DNA of 64,000 nucleotides from NCBI GenBank assembly GCA_030686995.1, contig CM060703.1:4434501-4498500 (forward strand), in the 5' to 3' direction. The first letter of the stretch is position 1. Each line of letters opens with the position of its first letter. A model generated the notes under the pieces. That model did no database searches. It had not been told where the DNA came from and saw only the letters and a program-made list of their open reading frames with translations. This document shows, in pieces, positions 34,852 through 47,415 of this stretch. Source of the stretch: Artemisia argyi. Taxonomy: Eukaryota; Streptophyta; Magnoliopsida; Asterales; Asteraceae. A program made the position numbers and the translations under genes.

Positions 34852-36460
34852 ATGGGGCAAGCCCATGGCAAGGAGTCCAACATTAGAACGTTACATGGGC
34901 TTTCAGGCCCATGGTCAACCCGTCTTTTCTTTGAAGTTATCTGGTGGGTGGTACGTGGGAATCACAGGGACGATGTAATCACAGATAGAGCTTATCAAAA
35001 ACCGTCTGATACACGTGTACGTCTTCTACAGATTTCCACCGCCTCTATCTCTTATTACTGACTCACTAAGCTACCAAGGTCCATAAGAGTTGCTTATGGA
35101 TGATTAGGCTAGGTTCTCTTTTCATTCTTGGCACATTTGTTTTCGTTAAACAGTGCCTTTGGTGTGCACTAACGCCTCAGGTAGTCAGGTTCGCTGCAAA
35201 GTCGATCATGGACATTGTTATGACAAACTGTGATAATAAGGTTCTTTGGTACGCAAAGGCCTTTATTATAGGTATAATAATGAATATTTTAGTTGATTGT
35301 ACATAAGAAATAAGCCAGAACTTATGTTTTGTGATACAATTAGATATAGCAAGTGCTTTTTGTATATGATATCTTTGGATATGGTTTAATAGTTTTAGGG
35401 CGTAACTTAAACCACAACTTCTTTATGCTTGGTTTGTTTTTTATTGAAGATTTCTTGAGGGCGAAGTTACGATTGTGAATGGGTCCTAAGATTCATGCTT
35501 TTTGGTTCATTTCCAAGTTGTTCTATTTCGGTGGTTACCAACATGTAACTTTTGAAGATTTGGTTATTGCTATCAATCATTAAGAATGAGTTCATGACCA
35601 TTTTTGATCCATTTTCTCTGTCACTAATTTATTTTATGACTCATGTTTTTGAATAGGTTATGCTTTTAATACTTATACGGTTCACTACTGTTTAGCAAGA
35701 GAGACAGGCTCTTATTGTATTCAAACGTGCTAACGTCTTCAAACGTCCTAAGGTAGTAACGTCTTAGTTCCTTTTGTATTATATACTAAAATTAGTAGCA
35801 TTAGATACGGTTAAAGATAATAAAATAATTTGAGTCAACATATGCTACGAACGCTTCTACTGATGGCGCGTATTGCTCAAACTCACATAAAGGTGGTTGC
35901 CCTGTACTCTGTTAATGTCACAGTATCTTACGTTATCTCTTACTTGCTATTATTTTATCTAATCAAACTTTTGTTTATATTTTCAGATTCTATTCAAGTT
36001 ATACGATGCATTTGTTTATATTTTCTTGATTGGAGTTTGGTTGCTAATATTAATGCTTTATATCATAGTATATACAGATAATAATCAGGCTGAACTCAAG
36101 ATTTAAGCAAGCGGCTGAAACCCTTGACTCGAATTGGAGTGTTGCTTTGTCTTTAGGATTTGCTGATATCGTCTTTAATTTTGCAATCACCCTAACAACA
36201 ATCATTTACTGATCTAGGAAATTGACCTCCTTCAACAACCATTTTTGCTCCCTAACATGTAATAACCCAATCCTGCCCACATCTCATTAACCTCAATAAT
36301 TTTTTCTTTTTCATTATTTAGGAGGTTCTTGAAGAAAAAAGATCAAAGCTTGCAATGGATACTTGAAGACGTAAGATTGACGAAGCTAGCAGATTTTGAA
36401 GACGTAAGATTGACGAAGCTTGATTTGAAATCTTTTATATCATGAAATCTTTTGTATGTG
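34852..36460 (+). other. Possible broken or captured gene, unidentified
   Basis: Several plus-strand stretches look coding but do not form one frame. 35100-35306 has 68 codons with hydrophobic ends (MIRLGSLFILGTFVFVKQCL). Near 35862 is MARIAQTHIKVVALYSVNV, and near 36090-36200 a frame reads RFKQAAETLDSNWSVALSLG. The region starts with TGGGCT/GGCCCA motifs like a plant promoter (34860-34915). It could be a small multi-exon gene or host DNA carried by the CACTA element whose end lies at 37058. A 23-base unit (GAAGACGTAAGATTGACGAA...) is repeated twice at 36365-36420. I do not recognise any family. Confidence 0.3.
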
Positions 36461-36689
36461 TAGAATATGCAGAATATGCAGAACTGTATATAGATCTATA
36501 CCTTCTCTTTTAAGCTTGCAATGGATCATTTCATGGTCTTTTATAGATCCTTTCTGTATCCATAAGATTTGCTACAGATTTGAATATGAACCAGAATATG
36601 CAGAATTGTATTTTTTTGAATTTGTGCAGATTTTTTTCTTTTTCATTTTTTTTTTTTTTTTTTTTTTTTTGAATGTAAAATTATGAAAA

Positions 36690-37058
36690 TAATGACATTT
36701 AAAAGCGTGTACTTTCAAAATATTTGCCACGCTTTTTAGTGTGTGAACCTTTAAAATCTTTTCCACTATTTTTTCATTTGTGACGTTTAAAAGCGTGCAC
36801 TTTCAATATTTGCCACGCTTTTTGGTGTGTTCATATTTTAAATGTTTTCCACCATTCTAACCGTGGACTAATTGATCCATTTCCTCACACTTTCCGGTGT
36901 CGCTATTTACTAGTTTCTACACGCTCAACTGTGTAAAACTATTTGTGACGCCTAGATTTGACACGGTACTTTCATGCGTGTACTAATAGTTTTGCCACAC
37001 TTGAAAAGGTGGAGATATGCTCTAATCATTGTGTAAAATTAACCCGTTTGCTGTAGTG
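36690..37058. mobile_element. Terminal region of a CACTA transposon
   Basis: On the reverse strand the segment starts CACTACAGCAAACGGG (ending at 37058 on the plus strand) and is followed by TTA as a possible 3-bp duplication. Inside are the subterminal repeats typical of CACTA elements: TTTGCCACGCTTTTTAGTGTG near 36724, nearly the same near 36810, and TTTTGCCACACTT near 36990. The other end was not found in the window, so the element is truncated or its left end has diverged. Confidence 0.65.
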
Positions 37059-37061
37059 TTA

Positions 37062-38611
37062 CCCACCCAATTTACTCTATAATACTCCGGAGTAATCAAT
37101 CCCTTACCCCACTAACAAAACACATTTAATGAATACCTTACACATTCCTCACCCCTTAACCCCCACCAAGCACCCCTTAGTTTATAAAAATCACAATTAA
37201 AAAGTCTATAATCTTATCATGATGACAGTCAAAGACAGTGACAAATTGTACTTTCTTTGTTTCTAGAACGTAAATTCTTGTTAATATTTAATAATCGTTA
37301 AATTCTAGCTATGCATATATATGTAGTTATCTGGACGTGCAAATAAAAGCAAGTGTTATTGTGTTAAGATATATCTTTGCTGCTGGACCTCGGCCACACT
37401 GGGCTTGGGCTCCTGGTTTGTGACGTCAAATTGATGCAAGCATGCAACGAATAAGAAGGCAGCAAATTGATGCTTTATTATATATATAGTAATGCATACA
37501 GTATAAGTTGTAACGAGTAGTAGGCACCCGCCGCGCTGCGGCGGGGTGGTTTATTCTGCATGTTCGACCATTTGGTTTTGTATCGTATATTTGTTGCGGT
37601 GTGGTTAGCCTGTTCGAGTTTCGTGTCTTGTCTTCTGGTATCGTTCTACAATTGATTGCGATAGGTCATAGCGATATGCAGTTATATAACCGTTCATTTA
37701 TACAAAAAAGATACACAATGTTGGATGAGACAAACAATTAATAACGAATATATACATGATTGCAATGGGTCATAACTCATAATTGATCGTCAAAAAGGGT
37801 CGCATTAGGCTGAAAGCTTGAAAAAAGATTGGTCAACTATTAAGACAGCAGAGAAAGTTTTTAGAGGAATAAAATATAATAGACGGGAACAGCTTATCAG
37901 TAACAACAAAGCAAATAGTTAGCAAGTTGAAAAAACTGAACAAAGTAATCATGAATCATCCCACCGAAACAGTCCAAAACAAACAGACGGGCTAAAAAAA
38001 TAAGCCCAATGTGAGGCCCAAGGTAAATCATAAAATACTTGATATTATATTGTCACCGACGTCCAGTTTTAATATATATATATATAATGGGATGAGATGG
38101 GGTAGAGGTGAATAAGGATGAGGCTATGATAGGTAGCTAACTAGCTATGTTGCATTTTCATTTCTTTAACAATTTTATATCTTTATACTAAATTCATTCC
38201 TCATCTTGTTTTGTAAAAATAGGCAACATACATGTGGTATATACTCTAAGATATAATTATATTTCAAATGTAATTCTATTGCATCTTTTTGTTTTAACTT
38301 TGTTCAAAGATGTACATGTATTGAATATATATTTTAAGGTATGATTTTGGAGTATAAATTTTACTTTTCACGAGGGTTTTCGCTCATTAAATATATTGTT
38401 GCTAGATCTTCTGCATGAATTTGAAGAAGATGATGAATGAGAGGGTGAGAGTCACATAAATAAAAACACAGTAGTTGACCTATGTCACAATAAACATTCT
38501 ATAATATTATCATAAACTGGTTCGACAAAAGTACAAAAAACAAATTAGCTAAACACGTTGTAAATAGAAATGGTAAAACGATCGAACAATGCAAGTGAAC
38601 ATAGGCAGCTT
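37062..38611. other. Intergenic, then 3' flank of F-box C
   Basis: No gene is seen. At 37527-37550 is a GC-rich hairpin (CACCCGCCGCG/CTGCGGCGGGG) that stands out from the AT-rich surroundings and resembles motifs at the edges of some plant repeats. From about 38360 the sequence matches the 3' flank of F-box B and E. Confidence 0.55.
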
Positions 38612-40216
38612 CTATGGAGAGCAATAAGCAAGTTTGAACACACATTCAGACCATTCACCAACTAAACTTAACGAAGAACTTGTTAGTGTTTCCCATTCTC
38701 CTTCGAGACCATTTCTTATTTCACAACATTTGAGGTCAGGCTGGTTTCCAGATTTGTTGTCCATCACCCCCATATCAATCAGCTTCAAGAAGTAATCAGC
38801 AGCCTTGAGCCTCATCTGAAGATGCGCCTCTACGTACATGGGCTGGCAAATAGAAAACAATGCATCAAAGAGGAGTACCGAGTTCTCCACCAAACCATCA
38901 TCAGAGCATGTTTCAAACGACAGTTTTCAACATTGGTAGCTGGAAACAGGACCCTTGTTCTCACATCATCAATGTTGAATGCTAGAACAGATTCTTCAAA
39001 ACTTCGTATCAAAATGTTAAACTTGCTTGATAAATTGAGGTATTCCCTCAACTTAAGAAAGAACAAATGATCGATGGGACGATTCACCATCAGGGTTAGC
39101 TCAAGTTGCTCAGGAGCAATGGTTGGAAACAAGAGACTAGGAATTCCAAAGCCTTTGTACTGGAAAGAAAGTAATCTGGGAGCATAAACTTGTACATTGA
39201 TTGACATGGATTGACAAAATGATATTTTCAGTCTCTGCAACGAATTAGATCTGATATCCAAAATTTCCACCCCACACCCCATGATATCAAGGGTTAAATT
39301 CTCAAGAATAGGAAACTTGTTATTGATAATGTTACATAATCCATCATAATCAATGGTCACATCACTTAAATGTATCTCTCTTAAGCTCCCAATTGAATCT
39401 ATAATGGATAATTCAGGCATATTATATATCATTTGTGCGTCGTATGAAAGTGAACACAGACGTGGGACATTATAAATTTCCAAACTCGCATCATCACAAG
39501 GATTACCTGGAGCTATTTTTAACTCATGAAGATAAAGGAGGTTCTTTACCTTTATTTTATCCAAGCCTTCCGGAAGTCTAAGGTTGATCTTTTCAAGTAA
39601 CTTACATGTAGATAATAAACTATGAAGCACCTCTTCATGATCTATGTGCACATCAAGCAATTCTAGCACTCGCAGGTTCACGCAAACGATCAAAGGATTG
39701 CTACTAATGTGAAGGGGGTAGTTCTTCTTGAGAGGGCGCTCCATGTGAAGGGAAAAATCGAGTTTTATACTTAATGTATTTAGGTTCTCACATGAGAATA
39801 TCTCATCTGGCAAAGTAAATGAAGCAACATCATCAACGACTGTGAGAAAAAGCTCCTTAAGAACTTTTGGAGGCTACACACTTAATAAACTTTTCAGCAC
39901 GAGTAGCCGACTTTGGCTTGCGGATGCCAAAGAGAATATCACATGTTATAATCGATATGTTGTCCGTGTGATACCTTCGTATAGTCCGTCTGATCAGCCT
40001 CAAGTACCTTCTTTCTTGCTGTTTAGTTAAAGACTCACTGGATTGGCAAAACCTGAGAGTAGGGATGATAGACCACGCATGTAGCCATGACTTAGACAAG
40101 ACGCAGGTGCGGGCTGCATCTTTTGGCGGCAACAATGCTTGAATATGATGAATCAACTCAGGTACATCTTCTAGTTGCCGTCTGTGGGTCGGTCTCATTC
40201 TCTTCACTTTCTCCAT
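38612..40216 (-). pseudogene. F-box/LRR pseudogene C, two frameshifts
   Basis: This is a full-length paralog of A, B, D and E. The first 119 residues (start 40216) hold an intact F-box (PELIHHIQALLPPKDAARTC). Then a 2-base loss near 39860 (TTAAGAACTT where the intact genes read TTAAGAGAACTT) breaks the frame. A second lesion near 38928 is a 1-base loss in a T run (CAGTTTTCAAC instead of GAGTTTTTCAAC). Between them 327 codons remain open with the LRR region, and after the second the normal C-terminus (EWSECVFKLAYCSP) is readable. Both lesions being small, the copy died recently or could be a sequencing artefact at a homopolymer. A truncated F-box-only protein of about 120 residues might still be made. 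Confidence 0.85.
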
Positions 40217-41098
40217 CTGTCACAAGAATAACAAAAGAAAATGGACGAGAGGGTTATGTTCAATATACAAATAACTGACAATGTTGACTCGATTCTGTAT
40301 CCAATGTTTTAGCTATTATAAGAAGCTTATTAGCTTATATAGCTAAAAGAAGTTCATGAAAGTGATTAGGTAAGGTCCTTGGTTTCCTCACAAAATGTCA
40401 AGGGTTCAAATCTCGCTAGGTGTGTACATTTGGGGGTGGCCAGGAAAGGGTCGAAAACAGTCCCGGATTAACCCGGTGAGGCCGCGTACATTTGAGTCAA
40501 AAAAGGCTCGCCCTCTCGGGTAATCTTAACCTTCACCGTTTACCCGTAATAAACTTTAAGCTTATATGGGGGTTTTAGTAAGCCATGGGCTTATACGAGA
40601 GGTGTTATAGCTATTTTTGAATACGTCTTTTGTGGTCATTTGACCATCATAACTCATAAGCTTAGTCAAGGACGGAACCAGGACCAATTTGACTAGGTGC
40701 ATTTTGCGATACTTATACAAAACGAGGAACACAACTTTTTTGGAGCAGGTGGATTTAGAAAAAATCAAGGTTTTTTTACAAAAAATAACACTACGCCTCA
40801 AAATTCCATGGGTGTCCGGGACCCACTCGATTCCGTACCTGAACTTATTGGTTTCGGATTATGCAAAATAAGCCGAAATAAAAAAAGCCTAACAAACACC
40901 CCCCTAACCCACCTAGCAAATAGTAAACCCAACGATCCCAACTAATAACGTTGTTTCATTTCATCTGTCTAGTGGGTGTTTGGGTAAAATTACAATGGTT
41001 TCTTAAACCCCTCCTAATACACAAAAATTAATAATAACTCAAATAAGTAAAGAAATTAGTACATGTTAACTAATACATAGTAATAAAGCATATGTACA
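40217..41098. repeat. Upstream block of F-box C
   Basis: Paralog of the A, B and D upstream blocks with the same SINE-like stretch (GGTTCAAATCTCGC near 40403) and the same GTAAACCCAAC segment. It ends at the target site of the hAT element (TATGTACA, 41091-41098). Confidence 0.7.
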
Positions 41099-42623
41099 TA
41101 GGGATGGCAACGGGTCGGGTTCGGGGCGGGTTTTAGTGTACCCGTACCCGTACCCGTTTATAATATCCAAACCCGTATCCGCCCCATTAACCGCCGGGAA
41201 CCCGATTAATATTATCTATCGGTTTTTCAGGTTTCCCCACGGGTTTCGGTTATCCTCAATTGAATAATATATGGACAAAATGACGGTATTAAGATTAAGT
41301 CACACACTAAAATACATCGAAAAAACAAAGGAAAACACCCTAATATATTTATTCTTTTTAAAGTTAAAGAAAATGAATATTATATCAAACGATTCAATGC
41401 TTTTGAATAATTCATGTACAAAATAATATCTTTTATATAATAAAACAAAACCCCTAGTGGGGACTTTTCCATTTCAAAAAATCAAATCATACCTTATTAA
41501 GTAATAATATTTTTAATTAAATTTATTTTTCCAAACTTTTTCAATAAAACTAACTTAATTATTTCCTGATTTGGAATAAGAAATAACAAAATCGTTTTTT
41601 ACTTATCATATGTATAAAAAACAAAAAATACACATGCACTTCATATTAAATAATAAATATTGTTGGATCAAATTGTAAAATTAGAAGAAAAAAAGCGCCT
41701 CATTCATTCATCCACACATCAAAACCTTACACAGTAACACAGTCACACAACAGAAGCCATGGAAAAAACCCTACACTCGAAGTTAATACAAAATCCATTA
41801 AATCCATTAACCTAAAAATACTTACCTTTGTGTTGTGTAGTTTTTCGATTGATGATTGATTGTTCTAAAACAGTATTTGTAAAAATAATGTATTAATTTA
41901 ATGGATTTTGGCTTTGATATTGTTCGAACAAAAAAAACATATCGCCCATGAACCGATTCGACAATATCAAAGCCAAAATCCATTAAATTAATACATTATT
42001 TTTACAAATACTGTTTTAGAACAATCAATCATCAATCGAAAAACTACACAACACAAAGGTAAGTATTTTTAGGTTTTCTAACGAATCACTTAATTAATCA
42101 AATTAACATCTTTATGAACAATTTTAATTATTTTTTGTGATTCGATATCATATAGCAAAGTCTTCTTAGTCCATTTTGATATATTTATTTGTTTGAAAAG
42201 GGATTTTTTTTTTCTTCCTTTTGGTTATTAATAGTCATTGATAAAAGATCAATATGCTATTATCATTGATCGATAAAGATATGCTAATAGTCATATCCTA
42301 CTATTAGTTAATGTTATACAATTGTAAAGGCAATAGATATGCTAATAGAGATATGTATATAAAAAAATATAATAAAAGAAATTATATATAATGTATATAT
42401 ATTCTAGTTAAATATAATATCAATAAAGTTGATGTAGATTCGGGTAAACGGATACGGATACGGGTATGGGTAATCGCGCGGGTATTATCAGAACCCGTAC
42501 CCGGCTAAAAAATTATATCAATACCCAAACCCGCATTTAAACCCGCCAACCCGCCCTGAACCCGACCCAACCGGTTCGGGTTTCGGTTTTCCCCGTCGGT
42601 TTCGGGTGCTTTTGCCATCCCTA
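41099..42623. mobile_element. hAT-type non-autonomous element, 1.5 kb
   Basis: Starts TAGGGATGGCAACGGG and ends TTTTGCCATCCCTA, with flanking 8-mers TATGTACA (41091-41098) and TATATACA (42624-42631) that differ at one base. Both ends carry GGGTTCGGG/ACCCGTACCCG motifs in opposite orientation. No transposase frame exists. The centre is a long near-perfect hairpin (41809-42075). It interrupts the F-box C block at the position where block A holds the Mutator-like element. Confidence 0.85.
41809..42075. repeat. Near-perfect inverted repeat, arms of about 118 bases
   Basis: The left arm (41809-41928) reads from AACCTAAAAATACTTACC to GATATTGTTCGAA. The right arm (about 41956-42075) is its reverse complement with one base difference next to the loop. 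The loop is about 27 bases. Transcribed in either direction it would form a long hairpin RNA that could feed small-RNA processing. Confidence 0.92.
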
Positions 42624-44698
42624 TATATACATCAATTCAAAGTAATTTTACTATATAAAAGAAAAGAGAAAAAAAATAAAATATTATATTGATAAGCAAA
42701 CTTACCTTGAAATTGAAGATCCAAAAAGCAAAAAAATAGAGAGAAATGTTGCTTTGAAGGTGTTTTTATTTGGTGCAAGATCAACGCCTTAGTTTTAATA
42801 TATGATGCTTCACCCACTCGACATTTACCCCCTGCTAGATTAAGAGTTTACATGGGTGCGGGTTTAGATGAGTTTGGTTCTTAATGGATACTTTTAAAAA
42901 ACATGGGTTTAGATCATGAGTTTACAGTGTCTAAATGGATTATTCTAAAACCAGGGTTTAAATTGGTCCAGATTTATATGGGCCGAGTCCGGTCAAGATG
43001 GGTTTTGATGGAGTCGACAAGAATTTATTTATTTTTTAACTAGAAGAGTACCCGTGCATAATAACAGGATTTTATAGCGACAGATAATTTATTGATAAAA
43101 AAAATTATAGGTTATAAACAAAAAATAATAAAAGTTTGAAGATTTGAGGATTAAATATAATGTTTTAAAACCCGGTTCGACCCGGGTAGTTTAACCGGTT
43201 GAACCGTTCCGGTCGAAAAATGGGTCAATTTAAACCGGTTCAACTTGCTAGGTTGGTCGAAAACGGGTCAAATTAAACCGGGTCAACCCGCCGGGTTTGA
43301 AGCGCCCCAGGTCAACCCGGTTTGTGATTTATATTAATAGTTTCCTTTTGAAATATATGTTTTCAACATTTTCTTTTTTAGTTTCAACTTTTCACTTTTC
43401 AGTTTTTCCTTCGGGTACTCTGTGATGATTAACCGTAGAAATAGATCTCGATGAGGCCTGATTCACCAGTTTGTATCGGTTTCAACGGGTCCTCTCTGGT
43501 TTGTTTTTGGATGGTTTTTGTTGGTTAGCCTAACCGGTGGCGACACTAGTTCCCGGTTGAACCCGTTGGTCCCGTCCAGTTTTCAAAACTATATGTACCA
43601 TCAACTTGTTAGGTTGTATGAAGCTTTGTGTGTTTTATTAATTTGTATAATGTGTATAATAACATGTACTTTTCATTTTAGGGTGTTTAAAAATAACATT
43701 AATTAGTGTGTTTAATTATTTCATATGGATTATGTTGTAGCTTATTTAAATTGTATATTATGAAAATTTTATTGTACTTTTTAGTAAGTGGTGTTTTAAT
43801 TGATTGTATTTAATTTGATATATATGCTTTTAATTAATTGTACAATGTGAATAAATCATTGTACTTTTAATAAGAGTATTAATTATAGTATAATTTAGTT
43901 TTAGGAAACCATTCATTACTGATTTAATCAAAATAAATACTAATTGATCTGATTAGTAACTTTCTCTCTCATTTGACCAAGTGTTGAAAACTCAACATTT
44001 CACTTGACTATTTCTCTATTATAAGTAGTTAAGATTAAAAAAATGAAAGAGTGAAAAGAACGTTATAAAAATAAAAATTTTGACTCGCTAGACCCGCTTA
44101 GACACGTTGGGTAATTATTATATAATTGCACTTTTTGTCAAATAACCAATTTTAGACTCAACTATAATATTTAGGACTGGACTCATCCACTTTTAAATAT
44201 TTACCCAACTAGACTCATGTTTAACCAATATGTCTCAAATTGTGACCTTTACAAACAACTAAAGTTTTTATTTAATACATACAGTTACACACCTACATTA
44301 ACAAACGTTTTTAAAAGGGCAATCAGAGCTAGTTTTGTCAACATTACATTACTTATATTACACTAAAAAACATTGTGACCTCAGTGACCTCATATGTTTA
44401 GGCTGTGTGTAATGGTGGATGATCCATGACCACCTCCCTTCTTCACGCGTGGAACCCACTACAACCCCCCCACCACCACCACCCTCTCTCACATGGTCCC
44501 TCAATTTTTTATTTTTTATTTTTTTTTGCCATAGTTTGGTGTTGTATACAACTAAACGGTTTGCCAACATTTTTTGTGATGTATATTGTGGGTTATGTTT
44601 GTAATCTTTTTGGCTTGGTGGTCATCACTATATCTTGGTAGTGTGATGACGGGTGAGGTGGTGGTTTTAGTGACCATTACCGCTAGTCTAAAGACTTA
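42624..44698. repeat. Distal upstream block of F-box C
   Basis: Matches 21195-22030 of block A with an added stretch from about 43037 to 44040. Inside that addition, 43162-43589 starts GTTTTAAAACCCGG and ends CCAGTTTTCAAAAC and looks like a MITE built on CCGGTTCGACCC motifs, without a clear target duplication. No gene is seen. Confidence 0.55.
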
Positions 44699-45083
44699 GG
44701 GCCCGTTTGGTTCATAAGTGGGATTAGGATTTGGGAAAGGTTTGAAAGATTTGGAATAGATTTGAGAAAAGATTAGGGGAGAGAATATATATTATTATGT
44801 ATAAAATAATTTAATTTATAAATTCATAAAAGCATTAAAAATATTTTTTACAATAAAATAGGAAAAAGAAAACATCATGCTACAGTACAAAAGAGAATAA
44901 GTTAAAAATTTGTGTAGCCGAGATATCATGCAGCTTTAATATTGTCAGTAAACCCGCCTATTTAGAGTGATATGGGTTTTTAGATTCGACACCTTCCCAC
45001 TATTTTAAAAGGAGCATACCAAACAAATAATTTTAGCAATCATTCTAAACCAACAGTGTCACGCCCTCCAAACAAACACACCC
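44699..45083. mobile_element. PIF/Harbinger-type MITE, 385 bp
   Basis: Starts GGGCCCGTTTGGTT and ends AAACAAACACACCC, with TTA on both sides (44696-44698 and 45084-45086). The empty site is visible in block A at about 21985 (AGACTTACAACTTATG). End sequence and 3-bp TTA duplication fit Tourist-type MITEs. Confidence 0.85.
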
Positions 45084-45612
45084 TTACACTTATGCATGTT
45101 GAACCACCTAGTGGCTAGAGCTTGTAACGTTTTTTGATAAATCATAAGCTTTCCCACAACCTTAAAACACACGGGTAAACTTACCATGATTTCTTAATTA
45201 CTAAAGTATGCACAATTTACTTAAAGCCAAACACCCCCACCCCCTTGTTACACAAAAATTAATAATAACTCAAAGGGTTAACTAATACATAGTTCAAAGT
45301 TCAAACTAGTATTTACTAAAAAATAATAATAATAATAATTATTATTATTATTATTATTTTGCATCTGTGAGAGAGAGAGAGAGAAGGTCTTATTTAAATC
45401 GTCAAGTTCTCAACTGTCGGTTTATGATACAACATAAATGTCTTTTAAGTGACTCATTGCCTCTTAAAGAACCAATGACCCATTAGTTGTTAACATTCCT
45501 TCTCCTCTTTCCGGGTGATTCACATTTCTCAAACACATTACCGGTCCACTTCTAAAATTTTCACTTCGCCAAATTTAGCATACTATGCTTCACCTAAATC
45601 ATTCAAGATACT

Positions 45613-45894
45613 GGCTATGTTTGGCGACACGTAGCAGTAGCAGTAAGCAGTAGCAGTAAAAACGTGTTTGGTAACGTAGCTGTAACTGTAATTATAAAGT
45701 GTTAAACAAGTAAATGTTTACCGCTTGTCGCTTGTCGCTTGCTGCTTCTCCAGGAAGCATTTAAGATTGGAGCGGTTAATCATGTTTCAGACGCTTGTTG
45801 AGGTGTTGCCAAACAAGCAAGATAATGATTACCGCTTGTCGCTTATCGCTTATCGCTCTTAAACGCTTCAAAAAAGTTGTTGCCAAACATAACC
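45613..45894. mobile_element. MITE with GGCTATGTTTGGC ends, 282 bp
   Basis: Starts GGCTATGTTTGGCGACA and ends TTGTTGCCAAACATAACC. Both sides carry ACT (45610-45612 and 45895-45897). The duplicated F-box flank at 48285-48310 reads AAGATACTATATATT with no insertion, which gives the empty site and fixes the borders. The inside is rich in GTAGCAGTAGCAG and CGCTTGTCGCTT motifs. Confidence 0.88.
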
Positions 45895-46255
45895 ACTATA
45901 TATTAAACTTTGTGAAGTTCAAGTCTTCGTTTTAGCCTTTGTTAAGCTTTAAACTTATGAAAGACTTTAATTTTCATGTCATCAATAGTAAGTTTTTATT
46001 GAAGATGGTAAAAAAAAAAATAAAAAAATAAAAATAAAAAAAACTTTTTAATTCAATGATTTGACTGGGTACATTAAAAGTAAACCTTTTCGATGTGGAT
46101 TTCTTCTATCAACATATATACAAGTGAAAGTGGAATCGAATGGGCTACACAATCACCTTTAGCCCAAACAAAATTAAAAGGACCAACGTCCCCAAAATTC
46201 ACATTCCATAACACTCCTGTCACTTGTTTCAGAAACCCTAAAAAGAAACTTAAAA

Positions 46256-47415
46256 ATGTCAGACAATATTCCTTATGAAATCCAAATAGAAATCATTAAA
46301 AAGGTTCCTGATATCAAGTCATTGATTCGTTTTAGATATGTTTCAAAACCATGGAAGTCTTTCATCGATACGCTGAGTTTATCGCTTGTTATGGAGTTCG
46401 ACACAGTCAGCCGCATCGTTTACTTTTAAGGTACAAAGATGTTGTTAGTCTTCTTGAGGAGGTCAAATATATTACTTTTGTAGATGATGTCTCTTTTCCC
46501 CAACAACAACAAGACTTTGCTCCTAATGTTCCTGGTAAAACAACTTCATTATTATTATTCAGATGTAATTGGTAGCTCTTGTGGCTGTGGTGTTTGCACA
46601 GTTACAACAGCAACTTGGAAACAGAGATGGTTGTTATTTGGAACCCATCAATCAGGAAATCCGTTGGTATTGTTGTGCCATGCGTGCTCAACAACACCAC
46701 TAAAAAAGACACTCGTTTTGGTTTTGGGGTTTGTCCTTCAACTTATGATCCAACTATTGTTGGAATGTCTAGGTGTTCCCAAAACATAATGTGGCAAGTT
46801 GGAATTTTTACATTGAGCTCCAAGACTTGGAAGATGATACCAAGTAGCAATGTGCCTCGTGAATCAATTAGACTTAAATCATCAGCTCAAGTTGTTGCTA
46901 CAGATAGGTTTATTTTTTGGGTTGCTTATGATTATGGGTTGTTCAAGAAGTTGATCTTGTCATTTGATTTGATTACCCATGAATTCAAAGAGGTAAACCT
47001 TCCGGATAGTATAGCAAACATTTCAGTACATCTCTTGATTTCTAAGCTAAGTGAGTCTCTTCTAGTGTCTACATACACTAATGAGGTCAATGGTGTACTA
47101 GTATATCAATATGACGTATGGATGACGGGGAAGGAGGGTGGTGTTATGACATCTTTTACAAAGCTATTCACCATTAACACACCAGATACATCATTAAGTA
47201 CATTATTGGGAATTACGGAGTGTGGTGAACCTATAATGAAAACTGTAACGGAGGACGAACACTTTGCTGCACTCGAAGTTTATGAACCATGCTCAAAACA
47301 CATCAATAATCTTGAGATTTATGGAGAAAATGATTCATTCTTCATTTTCCCTTACATGGAAACATTGCTTTTTGCTGACCACTCGGGTTGTTGTATTATT
47401 TCCAACGATTATTGA
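46256..47415 (+). pseudogene. FBA-type F-box pseudogene (copy 1)
   Basis: The ATG and first codons match the intact copy at 48670 (SDNIPYEIQ, F-box). A one-base loss near 46371 (GATACGCTGAG instead of GATAGCTCTGAG) shifts the frame within the F-box. Around 46530-46620 a net 11-base loss plus another single-base loss create a second shifted stretch with an in-frame TAG at 46573. From about 46640 the original protein can be followed to the shared end (ISNDY, stop at 47413). The promoter side (46080-46255) is nearly identical to that of the intact copy. The open part from 46579 could still give a 278-residue protein lacking the F-box, but I regard the copy as dead. Confidence 0.85.

Noticed and set aside
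35684..35700. CACTACTGTTTAGC as the left end of the CACTA element
   Set aside because: Only the first six bases agree with the right end CACTACAGCAAACG, and the 3-bp flank is GTT, not TTA.
37527..37550. GC-rich hairpin as a Helitron 3' end
   Set aside because: A Helitron end needs a hairpin followed by CTRR at the terminus. I could not find the terminus or a TC start.
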